From Ambrosia x helenae (Eukaryota > Streptophyta > Magnoliopsida > Asterales > Asteraceae): a DNA stretch of 64,000 nucleotides. Of this stretch, positions 35,668 to 48,175 are shown piece after piece. Positions within the stretch are counted from its first letter, which is position 1; the number at the start of each line of letters is the position of its first letter. The stretch spans positions 79,216,127 to 79,280,126 of the forward strand of contig CM061224.1 in NCBI GenBank assembly GCA_030844895.1. Direction: 5' to 3'. The translations under genes were made by a program, and so were the position numbers. The notes beneath the pieces are model-generated. The model was not told the origin of the DNA. It saw nothing but the letters and a program-made list of their open reading frames with translations, and did not search any database.

Positions 35668-37059
35668 ACTGACCGGTACACTTGCCGGGGAACTCTTAGG
35701 CGATTGCGTTTATTAGCTTCGATTACACTTATCTGCTATATCCGTGCTACTTGTATTACATGCTAAGAATTAGGTTTGGTACAGGTAAATTTAAATATTG
35801 GTGGCCTGACCCGTTTAAATTCGATAAAATATTTTTTAATTCCACTAATGTAAATTTGCTAAATAATAAGGACCGGGTGGAATTAAACGGGTTGGATCGG
35901 GTCCAGATAAAAGAGAAGCCCCCTGATTAAGTTTAAGTGTGGGGAGGCTGTGTAGAGTTTGTATTAGAGGCGATTGGTCAATCCTTTGGTAGTGGTTTAT
36001 AGGTTTTTATCTTTCTATTTTATTTTTGTTTTGTGTCTTTGAGTCTGTTTGCGGGTTTGCGTGATTGCTTAGGTAGAGGAAATTTCACCATGAGCGGATC
36101 CCATGTATTATTTTTATATATATATTATGAGTGGGGGTATTGGTAAAGGTTTGGGTAATAAAAGAGAATTTTTCTTAAAATTAGTTAACTTTCTGTGAAA
36201 AAAAAAAGACTTTTAACGTAATGTGAGGAGTCTGGGCTGACCTGTTCGCCTCATGCTACCAGCTATTACCCCAGAAAGTTATATTTTTTTTAGCTTGCAA
36301 CGCGTGTTGTGATCACCAGTGTCCTTCACGTTGAGCGAGAACCATATTCTTTTTTTTTTCTTTCTACCCATTTGGTTCTACCACCATTCACCGCCATTTT
36401 GCCAAGTAGATACGGCTTCTTTTTTGTTGTTATGTTATGAGTTTAAGTTAGTTGTTTGAGTCTTTTTATTTTTGCGTGATTCGGTATTATGCTCGGGGTT
36501 TGTTTGATTCGTTTTGTGCAGGTTTGGATTGCACCACCCGTACCCAATCTCCATTCGGGTGATTCCGAAGCTGTTTATCATTTATCAAGGCAAGCCCAGA
36601 GTTTACCATTGTGTCAGAGCCGATCACGAATGAAACGCTATACGATCGAGCTGGATTAGACTAGAGCTTACGAAGAAAAATTAACCAGCTAAGTACTTTT
36701 CAATTTGCCCTTGCTTTTTTAATTTTTGTATTCGGAATTTATTTTTTGTTTTCAGTCGTTTTCTATTCCTACATTGAGGGCAATGTAGAGTTTCAGTGTG
36801 GGGATGAGAAGCTGTCGTTAAATCTGTATATACTGTCGTTTAGTCTGTATATAGAGTCGTTTTGAGTGGAAAAAAAAACTGAAAAAAATGTCCCTGATTC
36901 TGAAGTTTGCATTATAAAATATGGGAAATGATAAATAAAATCAAGTGTCTGGTTTTCAAATATTATATGTATTAGAAGAATAAATAATCAAAAGCGTGTT
37001 GACTTGGGATGTGTGGGTAGGCCCAGCCGGTAGAAGAGTTTCCTTTGAGCTAATACATC
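35668..37059 (+). other. LARD interior, 5' part
   Basis: No gene. It contains two AGTGTGGGGA phrases (about 35937 and 36799) of the kind common in Athila/Tat leaders. The last six bases, TACATC (37054-37059), abut MULE-1. Confidence 0.5.
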
Positions 37060-37751
37060 GGGATAACTTTGTAAAATAGTTACCAACTTTCAAGAATATT
37101 CTAATCAAGTCACTCATTAATTTTTTTGTTTTAATTAGGTCACTTAAGTTTACTTTGATGTTTCAATCATATATATTTGACCTAAATAGGAGGTTATCCA
37201 TCCTACATGGCATTTACTTTTAATTAAAATATGTTGACATGGTTTATTAATGCCAACATGGATTTAAAAATTGCAAAATATTTTTTTTTAAATTGAGAAA
37301 AAAAAATTAAAAATTGCAATTTTTTTTTAAATTACCAAAAAAAATATTTTAAAACTGGCAAAAAATATTAAAATTTTGTGCAGAATTTAAAAAAAATATA
37401 TTTTAATAAAATTGCGAAAAAATAGTTTGGTGGTAGTAATAGTAGAAAGTAATAATTTCGATCGCACCAAAAAATCAACTTTAGATATTGTTCACTTACA
37501 AATAGAATGCCTAAACAGATTAAACACACCAAAATATACCCTAACATGTTAAAACGGATCAAAATAAATCAATATACGTCCAAACGGATGAAAATAAACC
37601 AATATACGTCCAAACGGATCAAAATAAACCAAATACGCCCAAACGGGTAAAAAACACACCAAAATACGCCCAAAATACATCAAAATATGCCCAACGAATC
37701 AAAATCACCTAGTCTACCTTCTTGCTGCTCACCCGCCTTGAGTCAACGTTT

Positions 37752-38822
37752 TTATTTCGACCTTTTGGTCTCGACTTCTTTGGCTGTGGGTCTTTTTTTT
37801 TCATTTGTGCAAAACCTGATATTATGCCCGGTTCCTTGGCAGTTTTGACATGTCACTTTTCTTCCTATTACAACCTTTTTGCTCTTTTTCTCTTTCTCTG
37901 AAGGGTCTCTTTTCCTTTTTATTTTTGGTCTACCGGGCATTCGCCTTTCCTTTGGAAGTAGGGGTTTAATACCATCAGTTGCAGGCCAATGCATACTTCC
38001 CTTTAGTGGTTTGATACAATTTTTGTATGCTTCCTTAAACATGTGCTTTTTAAACCAGTTACTGACATAAGTTTGTGGATCTATGCCGATAAACACCAAA
38101 GCTGATATTGTATGAACACAAGGTATGCCTGACAGTTGCCATGATCCACAAGTGCAAGTGTGTTCCTGAGTATTCACCATATATGCATTTTTTTTCACTC
38201 CTTACTTCAAATATGTTGTTATCACTTGGAACAACATTATAATTCCTACACAATCAAACCAAAAGTCAACAAAAATTCATAACAAATAACAAAAATCATA
38301 ATATAAAACCATTACCTTTGTTTCTTTTTAATATCTTCTAATTTTTCTCTGATTTTAGGGCATATTTCATGTTTAAAGCTTTCTGATTTTTTCATCATTA
38401 AAAACATTCTACGCATCACAAATGTTCTAATATCTTCTAACACACAGATTATAGGCTTCCTTCGTGCAATACGTATGCGTGAATTAAAGCTTTCACTCAT
38501 TCCATTTTCCAATGCATCGTAGGCCCTACCAACTACAAAAAAAGCTCTTGACCAAGTTACTGGATTTCTTTCCATAAGATGATCATACGCACCTTTGTTA
38601 GTGATTTTCAACTCTTCCATATGTGTTTCAAACCATTGCTTACTTGTAGAATATGCAGCAGCCCAAAACAAATTTTTAGATTCAAGCCAACGAAATTTCT
38701 TCTTAAAGTTAGCATAGATGTGTCTTGTACATTGTCTATGCTTAGCATTTGGAAATACTTCCTTCACGGCCTCTATAATTCCCTAATTAAGAACCAAAAA
38801 ATAACATATAAGTTAAAATCAA

Positions 38823-38865
<43 letters not shown>

Positions 38866-39275
38866 CAAGATCGTGTACAAAGTGGTTTTTTTTGTGAGAA
38901 GTGTGAAAAGTATTAAAAATTGATACTTAGGCATCATTTTTTGAACTTAGTCGTGATGTTTTGGATTGTTTTGCCTATAAAAACACCAAACATAACAATT
39001 AAAAACCGAAAACAATGTATTTTAGGCTTAAAACTTAAAACACCATGCTAAGAACATTAGCAGTGTGTTTTAAGCGTTAAGTAGTGTGTTTTAGCTGTTT
39101 TTTAAATTTAATTACTATAATAGATTGTATTGTGTTTTAGATTGTTGTGTTTGGTGTATTTCAAGTTAAAACAACCTAAAACAACATTCCTAAATCCAAA
39201 ACATGATGTCTACATGTCAATTCTTAGTCCTTCTCACACTTCTCACGAAAAATGTACTTTGTACAGGATCCTAAA

Positions 39276-39311
<36 letters not shown>

Positions 39312-40422
39312 TGCGTAATAAGTACAAAATACCTTATGTTGATCGGAAATTAAAGTTAGTCCAAGTCCACATTCCATTTCAATGTCACCACTCAACAAAT
39401 TAAGGAACCATTGCCAATTTTCCTTATTCTCAACAGACACAACAGCCCATGCTAAAGGAAAAATATGATTATTGGCATCCCGACCAACAGCCGAGAGCAA
39501 CTGACCGCTATTTTTCAAAAAACATCCATCTAAACAAATTACTTTCCTGCAACCATTGATCCATCCGTCTTTGACAGCTTTAAAACAAACATAAAAACTA
39601 CTAAGATAAATCTCCCCATTTGGCAACGTTTCCACGACCATCTCACAGTACTTCCCGGATTTGTTTCCAATATCTCAGCTTGATAATCTGAAAGTCTTGC
39701 ATAATGCTCCTTTAACCCACCATCAAAGTCATCTAATACCTTCTTTTTTGCTCTACTACATTGACCAATACTCACTCTGCATTGGTATTTTCTCATGATA
39801 TCTTGTTGCATGTCCCTTAAACTAATTTCACGATTTTGAATTATTTTTTTGAAATATCGTTTTGCAAGCCAAGAATATGTAACAAACGAACCCAAATGAA
39901 ACTCTCTTGAGCATGTGTGGTTATCATTTAGGGATTTTATCTGAAAACAATCCTCACTTATAATCCTAGAGGCCCAAAGCCTAAACGGACACTTCCACAC
40001 TTTCTTTTTTCCCCCTTCCCATCATCTTCAGTTTCCTCTTTCCCGCATCTTACTAGCAACCTATTGTAGTCATTTACTACGAACACTAATTGATAACCAT
40101 TTGCAACACCATAGTCAATCAACATGTCTTTTAGATGTGTGGGACTCTCAAATTTCATTGCTAGTATGGGCTTCGCCAATTTCCAATCCATATTAGGATT
40201 ATAACAAGGATACACTACACCTTCATTCTCATAATCTACATCCTCACCATCCTCACCATCCTTATCATAATCTTGTTCACTTGCACTACAATCTTCAACC
40301 GAATTGAGATAAACTCCATCCTCATCCTCGTTGTTAGAACAAAGTAAATTCAAGAAATGGTCATTCACACTAACGTCATCATCATATACAATATCTTCTG
40401 AGTTCACCTGACAACGAATCAA
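37752..40422 (-). pseudogene. MULE-1 transposase (MuDR-like), three frameshifts
   Basis: Read on the minus strand from 40422: an acidic N-terminus, the MuDR N-terminal DNA-binding region (about 40200-39750), and the MULE DDE domain with LDGCFLK (first Asp) and SDQHK (second Asp). An intron follows at 38783-39332 (donor AAG/GTATTT, acceptor ATTAG), then an exon with GMSESFNS (Glu), an intron at 38246-38315, a SWIM zinc finger (CTCGSWQLSGIPCVH) and a CCHC knuckle (CQNCQGTGHNIRFC), with the stop at 37752-37754. Frameshifts lie near 40005, 39640 and 38190; the first and last are in homopolymer runs. All catalytic residues are present. It is decayed as read, but sequencing error at the runs is possible. 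Confidence 0.88.
38861..39277. mobile_element. Micron-like MITE flanked by (TA)n, in MULE-1 intron
   Basis: Long (TA)n tracts lie on both sides (about 38826-38860 and 39278-39309). The ends form an inverted repeat of about 45 bp with shared GTACAAAGT and GTGAGAAGTGTGA. It resembles plant microsatellite-targeting MITEs (Micron type). There is no coding content. It lies wholly inside the 38783-39332 intron. Confidence 0.75.
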
Positions 40423-41893
40423 AAAAGTAAACTTGACTATTTAGTGTGATTTTAAAAAAATAAAGATGAAAAAAATCACATAACCTATTATGCGTACATT
40501 TTACCCACATGTGTGTACATTTGTAGTTCGTTGTCGGATAAGCGAACTTACTAAAACTCGCTGAATTAATGTGCAAACTTAATCTAGTTCGCTGAATTAA
40601 TGTGCAAACTTAATTAAGTTAGCTAAAGGATTGTGTAGATGGTTTTGCAAGAAGAAAAGGAAAAGAAATATTGTTCTATTATTAACTCCATAACTAACTA
40701 TATATATATATTATATAGTCTATATGCATATGAAAGTGGAAATAAAATAATAACAGTAAAGTTCTCCAACAAAAAAAAGCCAACCACTACATGCTTCTCC
40801 ATCAACACCAATGTAAACTTTGACTTGATCAACCATGATTCCTTTATTCATGCAAGGATGCATACAGAAACCTACATGCACTCTATGTGAACCCTTTATT
40901 CTTGTTCCATGGATCAACCAAAACTAGGTAGATGATCCATAACCATTACCCATGACCCGTGAACCAAACCCGTATACGGCTTGAGTGACTTGGGCCGCTA
41001 ACCGTCCTCGTAACTCGGTAACGAGTTATCCCCGACCCGTTAACACTTGACCAACGTGACCCGTAACGAACACGATTATTCCAACTGATTCTTTATTACA
41101 TTAATAGTCATGACAAATTCCATTTAAAAGATAGATTATACACCCATAAGCATCCATTTAACAAAACTTGCAGGTGTGTACGTGAGGTATCAGTCGATTT
41201 ATTTTATATGTCCATTGATGTTATTTTAAAAAGAAAAGAATAAACTAAGTTTATAAATCTTCTATCTCAAACTCGTACGGAACCACATGCTCAAGTTCAT
41301 GTCAAACACAAAACAAAAATCCCTCCTTTTTATTAATAATAAAAATTTTCATTAATATTGATCAGGTGAGGAACTTATAATTAGACTTAATCATATGGGT
41401 TACTTCTGTGAGATCTATTTGTGTATTAATCTTTTCCATCTTTGAATTCATTCAACACATGCTTATCGAACTTTGCATGGACATGCATCTTGTATATGTG
41501 TATTCATCGATTTATCATAAGAATCAACTAGTAAAACATACTAATGAATGGTAATGCATATGCTACATCAGAGAAATTACCTGCTCTTCGATTGGTACCA
41601 AAAAAGGGTTACCTATGTTGTTCGATTGTTCGAAGGTTTGATCCACGCTCGCTGTTAACGGTTGTTTGTGATTCTCCATCTTCAAAGCATTTCCTCTGCA
41701 CCCTAACAATACTAGGCAGCGGTGGCGAACTGGTCCGGCTCGGCAGCAGATGGTCGAGGAATTATGCTTGAGTAGATAAGATGGAGCCTAAGAATGGATG
41801 GTAGGGTTTTATGGTTATTGAGATATACTTGTAATTTGATTTGGTTTTTATTTTTTGATTTTGTTTTGATTTGTTTTGATTTATTATATTCCA
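40423..41893. other. MULE-1 region upstream of the transposase
   Basis: No convincing gene. A 75-codon plus-strand frame (41544-41771) has no recognisable motif and I do not call it. The region would hold the promoter and any leader exon. Confidence 0.45.
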
Positions 41894-42063
41894 TGTCAGC
41901 AGTTTTTTTTAAAAAAAAATTCTAAATCAATGCCATGTAGGATTGTGACCTATTGTTTAGGTTAAATATCTATTATTAGAACATCTACTTAAACTTAAAT
42001 GATTTGATTGAAACAAAAAGTCCATAAAACTTGATTGCTATTTTATGAAATATTCCCTACATC

Positions 42064-42766
42064 TAAATATATTAGGATACCTGTGGGTTCACATCTATGA
42101 AAAAATTGGGAAGCTGAAATCGTCAATAATAGTATAAGGAATGTCATTATAAGTTTAAAACCGTTAAAATTTCTAATCTAAAGTTGAAAAAAAATAAAGA
42201 GTTGGATATAAAATAAGGCAAGGCCAATGGTGTCGTTTCTAGGGATAGTGACTCCGGACTCGATTCCCTCTAAGATTGTCTGAAAATAAATATCTAAAAA
42301 AGCTCATGAATTAATTAGAAATCAAAGTGAAAATGCTGAAGCTTAAGGTGTCTGGCCACTGGGATAGCGACTTGGATTGGTCACACCATCTGAGTTAAGT
42401 ATGTTGAGATGAAAAAAATAAAACAAATGATTTTAAATTCTCTCGGTTTTCTACATAAAACGGTTAGGAACAGTCAATTGTTTGTTCCTTTTGTTTCATA
42501 ACCTTGAGGCGGGATTAGGTGAAACTGTGGCTTCTTTAGTGTGAGACTCTAGGTAGACTAAATGAACTTAAAATTAAACTAACATGATAGGGGGCTTAGA
42601 AACCGGCGGTTGGGTTTAAGAGGACAAGTATACCTGCAATCGCAGTTGGCACGTGATTAGATTTTTAAAATTAAAGTAACCTATGTTTTGAGGCCAGGTT
42701 ATTTGATTGTGATTCCACAGCATAATTCTTTTTCAGGGACGAAAAAGAGATAAGTGTGGAGATATT
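42064..42766 (+). other. LARD interior, 3' part, with purine tract
   Basis: No gene. It ends in a purine-rich AAGTGTGGAGAT just before the 3' LTR start. Confidence 0.5.
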
Positions 42767-43740
42767 TGATGTATTGTAAAAATTTCCAGTGTAAAGTTTG
42801 TACAGTTTTCGAGTCGTTTAAATAGTATTTTTATTAGTTTTAGGGTTCTACTGGTCTATTTTATTTAGTATAGGTTTTTATTGATTTTTGTTAGTTTTGG
42901 GTCTTTTTTAGTATTTATTTATTTTTTTTATATTTTATAGGTGTTCATCGATGTTGGAGCATAAGCGAACAACTTTGATCAAGTCATGAACACTTGAGTC
43001 AAGAGCATGAAGTTATAATGCTATATATAAATAATAGTATATTACATATTATAATAATACTAAACTAATAATAATAATGTATAAAAAAAAAAAAAAAAAA
43101 AAAAGAGAACCGTGACTTTGAGGTCACTTTGGTTCAGGCCCAAAACAAAAAACCCTTTTGACACCAAATATTCTAAAACGATTCGGAAGGAGAAGTCTTG
43201 GGACGGCGGCCATATTATTTCACAGAGAAAAACGAAAAAGATATATTATCTAGAGGAGGTGGTCGCTAAGTTTTGAAGGAGATCGAGCAGCAGAATTATT
43301 AGAGTGGAGGTCAACGGTTGAAGTATAGGTGTGAGCACGGGTCGGTTCTAATTCAACTACTTATTATTTATCAATTCAAACCCGTTGTGTACACCATGAA
43401 TTTTATTTGCTTTTATTGTTTTAATATTATCATGACTTTTAGCGGCTAAACCCTGACGTTACCTAGGTTAAAGATGATTGCACTTGAATGATTTATTTTC
43501 TTTTGGTTTTGGAACTTTTGGTTGTTGGTGAATTTTAAATTAAGAACTTTTTATTTTCTGGTTTGATGTGTATGCATATTTAGTTTTGTTTAATTAACTT
43601 TTATAAACTCCAATTGCGTTTTTGAGAATGTCTTCCATGTATGAATGCAGGTTAGGTTGCGGACTGGGTGTTGGCAACTAGTTTATGGTTAATTCTGCAG
43701 GTTATCCATAGGAGTTGTAATTGTTAGTTAGAAAGTATTA
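42767..43740 (+). repeat. LARD 3' LTR, truncated
   Basis: It matches 33429-35030 without Helitron A. It contains an A-rich run at 43083-43103 and reads across the Helitron A empty site near 43070. It stops at the hAT MITE. Confidence 0.8.
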
Positions 43741-43963
43741 GGGGCTGTTTGATAGCCTCTATGGTTATTAAGAGGCTACATCTGAATAGTTCATATTCTC
43801 TTAATGGTTAAGATGTAATTTTAAGTATGGACAGTTAAAAGGTAACATCTTAATGGTTGCCTCTTAACCATTCAGACTTAAGGTTACCTCTTAACCATTC
43901 AGAAGTTATGGACCATTAAGAGGTAGTCTCTGAATGATCATTAAGAGGCTACCAAACAACCCC
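43741..43963. mobile_element. hAT-type MITE inside a 53-bp perfect palindrome
   Basis: The ends are GGGGCTGTTTGATAGCCTCT and, inverted, GAGGCTACCAAACAACCCC, a terminal repeat style common for plant hAT MITEs. The 53 bp before it (43688-43740) are repeated as an exact reverse complement after it (43964-44016), so the flank is not a direct target duplication but an inverted copy of host DNA. Confidence 0.75.
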
Positions 43964-44025
43964 TAATACTTTCTAACTAACAATTACAACTCCTATGGAT
44001 AACCTGCAGAATTAACTAGTGATAA

Positions 44026-44712
44026 CTAGATTATACCCCGGCAGCGTCCCGGGTTGAGAAATTTAATATGATAAATCAATTTTGTATATGAAATAAACTG
44101 ATGTATAACTCTAATATTAATATCTAACGTAAAACAATGTACAACACCAATGCTAGCTAACACCCAACCTAAAAGAATGTAGAACTTTAATGTAACTCTA
44201 ATATTAACACCTATTCTAAAGACTAAACAAATGTACAACTCTAACATACTAATATTGATACCTAAGTTAAAACAACGTATAACTCTATTAACCTATTCGG
44301 CTCTGGTTGCAAAAAAAAATTCATATTTACTGATTTGAACATAATTAGTGACTTGCATATACATGATTAATGATTTACCTGAACACTTTGTGTTTTTTTT
44401 CCTGTATGAACAAAACCCCACAAAAAATTTCTCCGTTTTTTATATAGCACTATGGTACTCGTTGGAAAGATAATAAAACACTCGTTAATTTGGTGTAATT
44501 TTTTTCTTTAAAAAATCTCGTATAATAAAGATATTAACGTTTAAAAATTATGGGAGGAAACATGAGGGTGAAAAATCCAATTTTGTTTTTAAATTTTGTT
44601 TTTCCTAAAATATGTCAATGCCACATGGAATGACACATGACACACTCAAGGAAGAGAATGCATCTTTGAGTGCCATGTCATTAAAATGGCTTTGGTTTAT
44701 TATATGTATAGA
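44026..44712 (-). mobile_element. Helitron B (non-autonomous), minus strand
   Basis: On the minus strand it begins TCTATACATATAATAAA next to an A (44713) and ends with a hairpin (arms 44037-44041 and 44049-44053), ATAAT and CTAG (44026-44029) followed by T. It shares stretches with Helitron A, such as CAGGAAAAAAAACACA and ATTAATCAT, so both belong to one family. 687 bp, no gene. Confidence 0.88.
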
Positions 44713-45530
44713 TTAATCGACCCACCATACACGCCCCTTTAATCAATTATCATCGTGACATATCATTTGATACAAATTTGGTTGTTTTTTTTTCTTAGGT
44801 TCACATCACAATATTAAAATGTCTTGAGGAGTGACAAAGTTGTATAGAGACTTCACTCAAGCAAGACTTGTATACGTAGAACTAGAAGTATGTATTATAA
44901 ATTATCGAGTTTTGATCCTTTAAAAAATAATTACTGAAATAAATATATATTTCTTTTATGGTACACTCATTTCGTCATTTCATATTAGATTTGTTATCGA
45001 GAAACACACGAGATAATCTAGAATCTAGAATAACATATATATTCAAAAGAAAAAAAAATATTAAACCATCAAAATCAAAATAGAAGTTAGGGTCCATCTG
45101 AAAGATCCAAGTCGAAAAAGAGTATTGCATCGTAAAATAATTGTTATTAAATTATTGTTTTCCACGGTGCATGCAATGCTATCCATCATGACATCGACTA
45201 TGCTTATTTTATAAAAGACAAAGAAAAAACACCAAGATCAATACATTTATTTTCCTCATGGTCCATTATACATGCATTGTCCTATTATTATGATGGATTC
45301 ATTATACAAATTGACCACGTACGTTTAGTCGACATGTAAGGAATGATTTATAAACTCATCCAAACAAAGTATTTTTTATTGGTGCATATATTTGTTTTTC
45401 CTTTTCTTTACACAACACCCAATAAACACAAAATAGATTTCATTTGTGTATACATTTGTTAAACTTAACAATTCAACACGCATGTTATGTGCATTTGTTT
45501 TCTGTCTTTCTTAGGTATTCAGTTATCTCC
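44713..45530. other. Unassigned AT-rich DNA
   Basis: I see no gene, terminal repeat or RNA in this stretch. Confidence 0.5.
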
Positions 45531-46059
45531 CACTACAGCCTTGACTGTCGCCGCTAATGCTCTCGTCTAAAAAAATCGGTGCCTAATGCTCTTTGTGGCC
45601 GCTAATGGTGATTTTCCACATGACATCTTTTTTATTAATTTTTTTTTGCCACGTGGCAAAAAATCTGTGCAATCTGGGAAACACCTTTAGCGGCGACAAG
45701 TCGCCGCTAAAAGTATTTTTTCCTCCTCGGTTTCCTATTCGGATTTTTCCTCCTCGCTTTGTCCACAAACGCACAATCAAGAAAAATAATAACCAAAAAT
45801 ACCAATATTAACCAACATTCATCTAAACATACCAACAAAACTAAACAAACATACCAATATTTACATTCAAGCATAAACATTATAAATTGTACCGTTCTTA
45901 CAAAAACGCCTAAACATCTTCGTCTTCGTTGTCGTCATGATCGCCATTATTGCCGCTACCGCCTTGATTTCCAAAGTTTTGTAATTGGAAGAATTGACTA
46001 CACGTTTGGAGTATTTGCACTTGGAATTGAGGATCCGCCATCATCGCATTAATTTGTTC
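45531..46059 (-). mobile_element. CACTA element end with last exon of its gene
   Basis: CACTACAGCC at 45531 is a CACTA terminus. GCCGCTAATG and AGCGGCGAC words follow as subterminal repeats, including a 12-bp inverted pair (45686-45697 and 45700-45711). A minus-strand exon, 45910-46059, has a splice acceptor (TTGTAG at its start), codes 49 residues with a Gln-rich start and a Gly/Asn/Asp-rich acidic tail, and ends in TAG at 45910-45912. Such tails occur in plant En/Spm-type transposon proteins. The other element end is not visible. Confidence 0.65.
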
Positions 46060-46490
46060 CTACAAATATATTTATACCAAATGTGTCAAATATCCTATTT
46101 ACTAAACATATTTATACTAAGCGGGTCAAATATTAACGTTTATCAAACATACATACACCAAATGTGTCAAACTACAATCATATACCAAATGGGTCAACTG
46201 TCAACATTTAAATTACAGATATATACCAAATGGGCCAAATATTTTATTTACTAAACATATTTATACCAAATGGGTCAACTATCAACATATAAACTACAAA
46301 TATATACCAAATGGGTCAAATATCCTATTTACTAAACATATTTATACCAAAACGAGTAAAATATTAAAATTAGCAAACATACATACACCAAATGGGTCAA
46401 ACTACAAACATATACCAAATGGGTCAACTATCAACATTTAAACTACAAATATATACCAAATGTGTCAAATATCATATTTACTAAACAAAC
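46060..46490. repeat. ACCAAATGGGTCAA minisatellite
   Basis: About eleven copies of a TATACCAAATGGGTCAA-type word recur every 30-45 bp with variants. They lie directly upstream (minus strand) of the CACTA exon, so they are probably inside its intron. Confidence 0.8.
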
Positions 46491-46664
46491 AATCATGTAG
46501 TACACATTCACATCCAAATGAGATAAAGTATTCAAAAAGCAGTCCCAAAACGGGGACTACCCGAATTTAATTACTAAATCATTTTCCGGCATGTCTTTCT
46601 AAGCTCACTATGTTTTAAAAGATGATTCATTTTCGGGCATGTCTTTCTAGTCTCAATATGTATT

Positions 46665-46808
46665 AACATACACGCATACATACTTACATACATACACATA
46701 TACATACTTACAAACATACACATATACATATTTAAAACATACACGCATACATACGTACAGACATACACACATACATACTTACAAACATACACACATACAT
46801 ACATAATA
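46665..46808. repeat. CATACA/CACATA simple repeat
   Basis: Imperfect CATACA, CACATA and TACTTA words. The open frame on the minus strand here is a by-product of this repeat. Confidence 0.85.
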
Positions 46809-47050
46809 CCGATTTGAACCTGCTTCCCGATTTGAATCAGGAGTACGTAGAAGAACCGGAGTCATTTGACGTGCCGCCAAGTCATCCATAGTACGAATAC
46901 GGGACTTATCATTCGCATGAGGAGGGTCATGGCAGCTTCAAGGAATCGCACGAGGGAGGTGATAACGGTGGCGACGAACCTGTCCCGGATGTTTCGTTTG
47001 AAACAAGTCACGTGTGTTTATGTATTTACACTTGTTAATAATTTAGACCC

Positions 47051-47540
47051 GTGTATATTTAGTAGTTTACATATTTAGACTCGCATATCTAGCCCCGTAC
47101 ATAAATTTGTTTTAAGGTTTGTGAGATTTGAACTCATATATATTAGTTGTTATTTGAACTCGTAGGGTTTGTGAGATTTGAAGTCGTATATATTAGTTGT
47201 TATTTGAACTCGTATATAAATTTTGCAGGTTTTCGGGTCTTTTAAAGACCTGGCAGATTGGGTTTATGAAAGGGCCAAAAATCTCACAAACCTATGTGTA
47301 TATTTAGTAGTGTACATATTTAGACTCGCATATTTAGCCCCGTACATAAATTTGTTTTAAGGTCTGTGAGATTTGAACTCGTATATATTAGTTGTTATTT
47401 GAACTCGTAGGGTTTGTGAGATTTGAAGTCGTATATATTAGTTGTTATTTGAACTCGTATATAAATTTTGCAGGTATTCGGGTCTCTTAAAGACCTGGCA
47501 GATTGGGTTTATGAAAGGGACAAAAATAATGGTTACATTA
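47051..47540 (+). repeat. 245-bp tandem duplication of an intron-exon joint
   Basis: GTGTATATTTAGTAG at 47051 and 47296 begin two copies, each with intron sequence, the acceptor TTTTGCAG and the start of the FAR1 exon (47229 and 47474). Only the second copy continues into the rest of the exon. Confidence 0.9.
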
Positions 47541-48175
47541 CCATATTCAGACGTACTGTTTCTGAAGGCAGGGGCATATAGGAGGATAACAACGACATGG
47601 ATACGATGTGACCGTAGTGGCGTACATCGTAGTGTAGCCACAGTTCGAAAGACGGGCAATAAAAAATGTAATTGGCCCTTTGAACTAATAGGGAGATACA
47701 GATCCAGCTATGATGGTTGGATTTTGGAGGTCAAGAACCAAACATATAATCACAAACCTGTCACACCCCGAATTTCCCCGTAGGTTGATCTCTTAATGTT
47801 ACGCAGCGGAATATATACTTCTAAGACTCTTTGAACTCCAAACGCCATTTCTAAAATTCTTAGGTTTCCAGTTCCAAGATATTTGCCTATACCAACCATG
47901 CCATTGCCAAAATCTAAACCTGAAAGACATACTTAAAAATGTCAACATAAAGTTGGTGAGTTCATGGTTTTATATTTGAACTTTGTAAGCCCATGTTTAA
48001 TAACGTGATTTCTTCCCATAAATCACCCAACCTGAACCATCCCGTTCAATAATGAGATTTCTTCTCCATAGTATAAAATATACTTAAAAGCAGAAGTAGT
48101 AAAACGAAAACGTTTGATGCCAACATGTTTTTATAAAATAAAAAGCGATTGTCGCATTTACAGGTTTTAAAGTAA

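Larger units (their letters stand above)
37060..42057 (-). mobile_element. MULE-1, 5.0 kb Mutator-like element
   Basis: Both ends start GGGA(A/T) on their own strand and share diverged terminal inverted repeats of about 150 bp, best seen as CCTACATGGCATT at about 37190 and, inverted, at 41930. TACATC directly flanks both ends (37054-37059 and 42058-42063). This is shorter than the usual 9 bp, so the exact ends may be off by a few bases. Joining the flanks restores continuous LARD sequence. It carries a minus-strand transposase gene. Confidence 0.85.
33429..43740 (+). mobile_element. LARD-like LTR retrotransposon (possibly Athila-like), 3' truncated
   Basis: The sequence from TGATGTATTG at 33429 recurs from 42767, so these are a 5' and a 3' LTR. 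The 3' copy is preceded by AAGTGTGGAGAT, a purine tract of Athila/Tat style. A weak match to the tRNA-Asp primer site (CTTGCCGGGGA near 35692) follows the 5' LTR. With inserts removed, the interior is about 2.1 kb and lacks gag or pol, so I call it a LARD; an internal deletion of an Athila-like element would look the same. Helitron A, MULE-1, a hAT MITE and Helitron B are later insertions. The 3' LTR is cut at 43740. Confidence 0.65.

Noticed and set aside
41544..41771. 75-codon plus-strand frame in MULE-1
   Set aside because: No motif, no leader and opposite strand to the transposase; a chance frame is likely.
33429..43740. Firm assignment of the LTR element to Athila
   Set aside because: Only the purine tract and a weak primer-site match support it; with no gag or pol the lineage stays open.
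46574..46804. 76-codon minus-strand frame rich in Tyr-Val-Cys
   Set aside because: It is a read-through of the CATACA/CACATA simple repeat.
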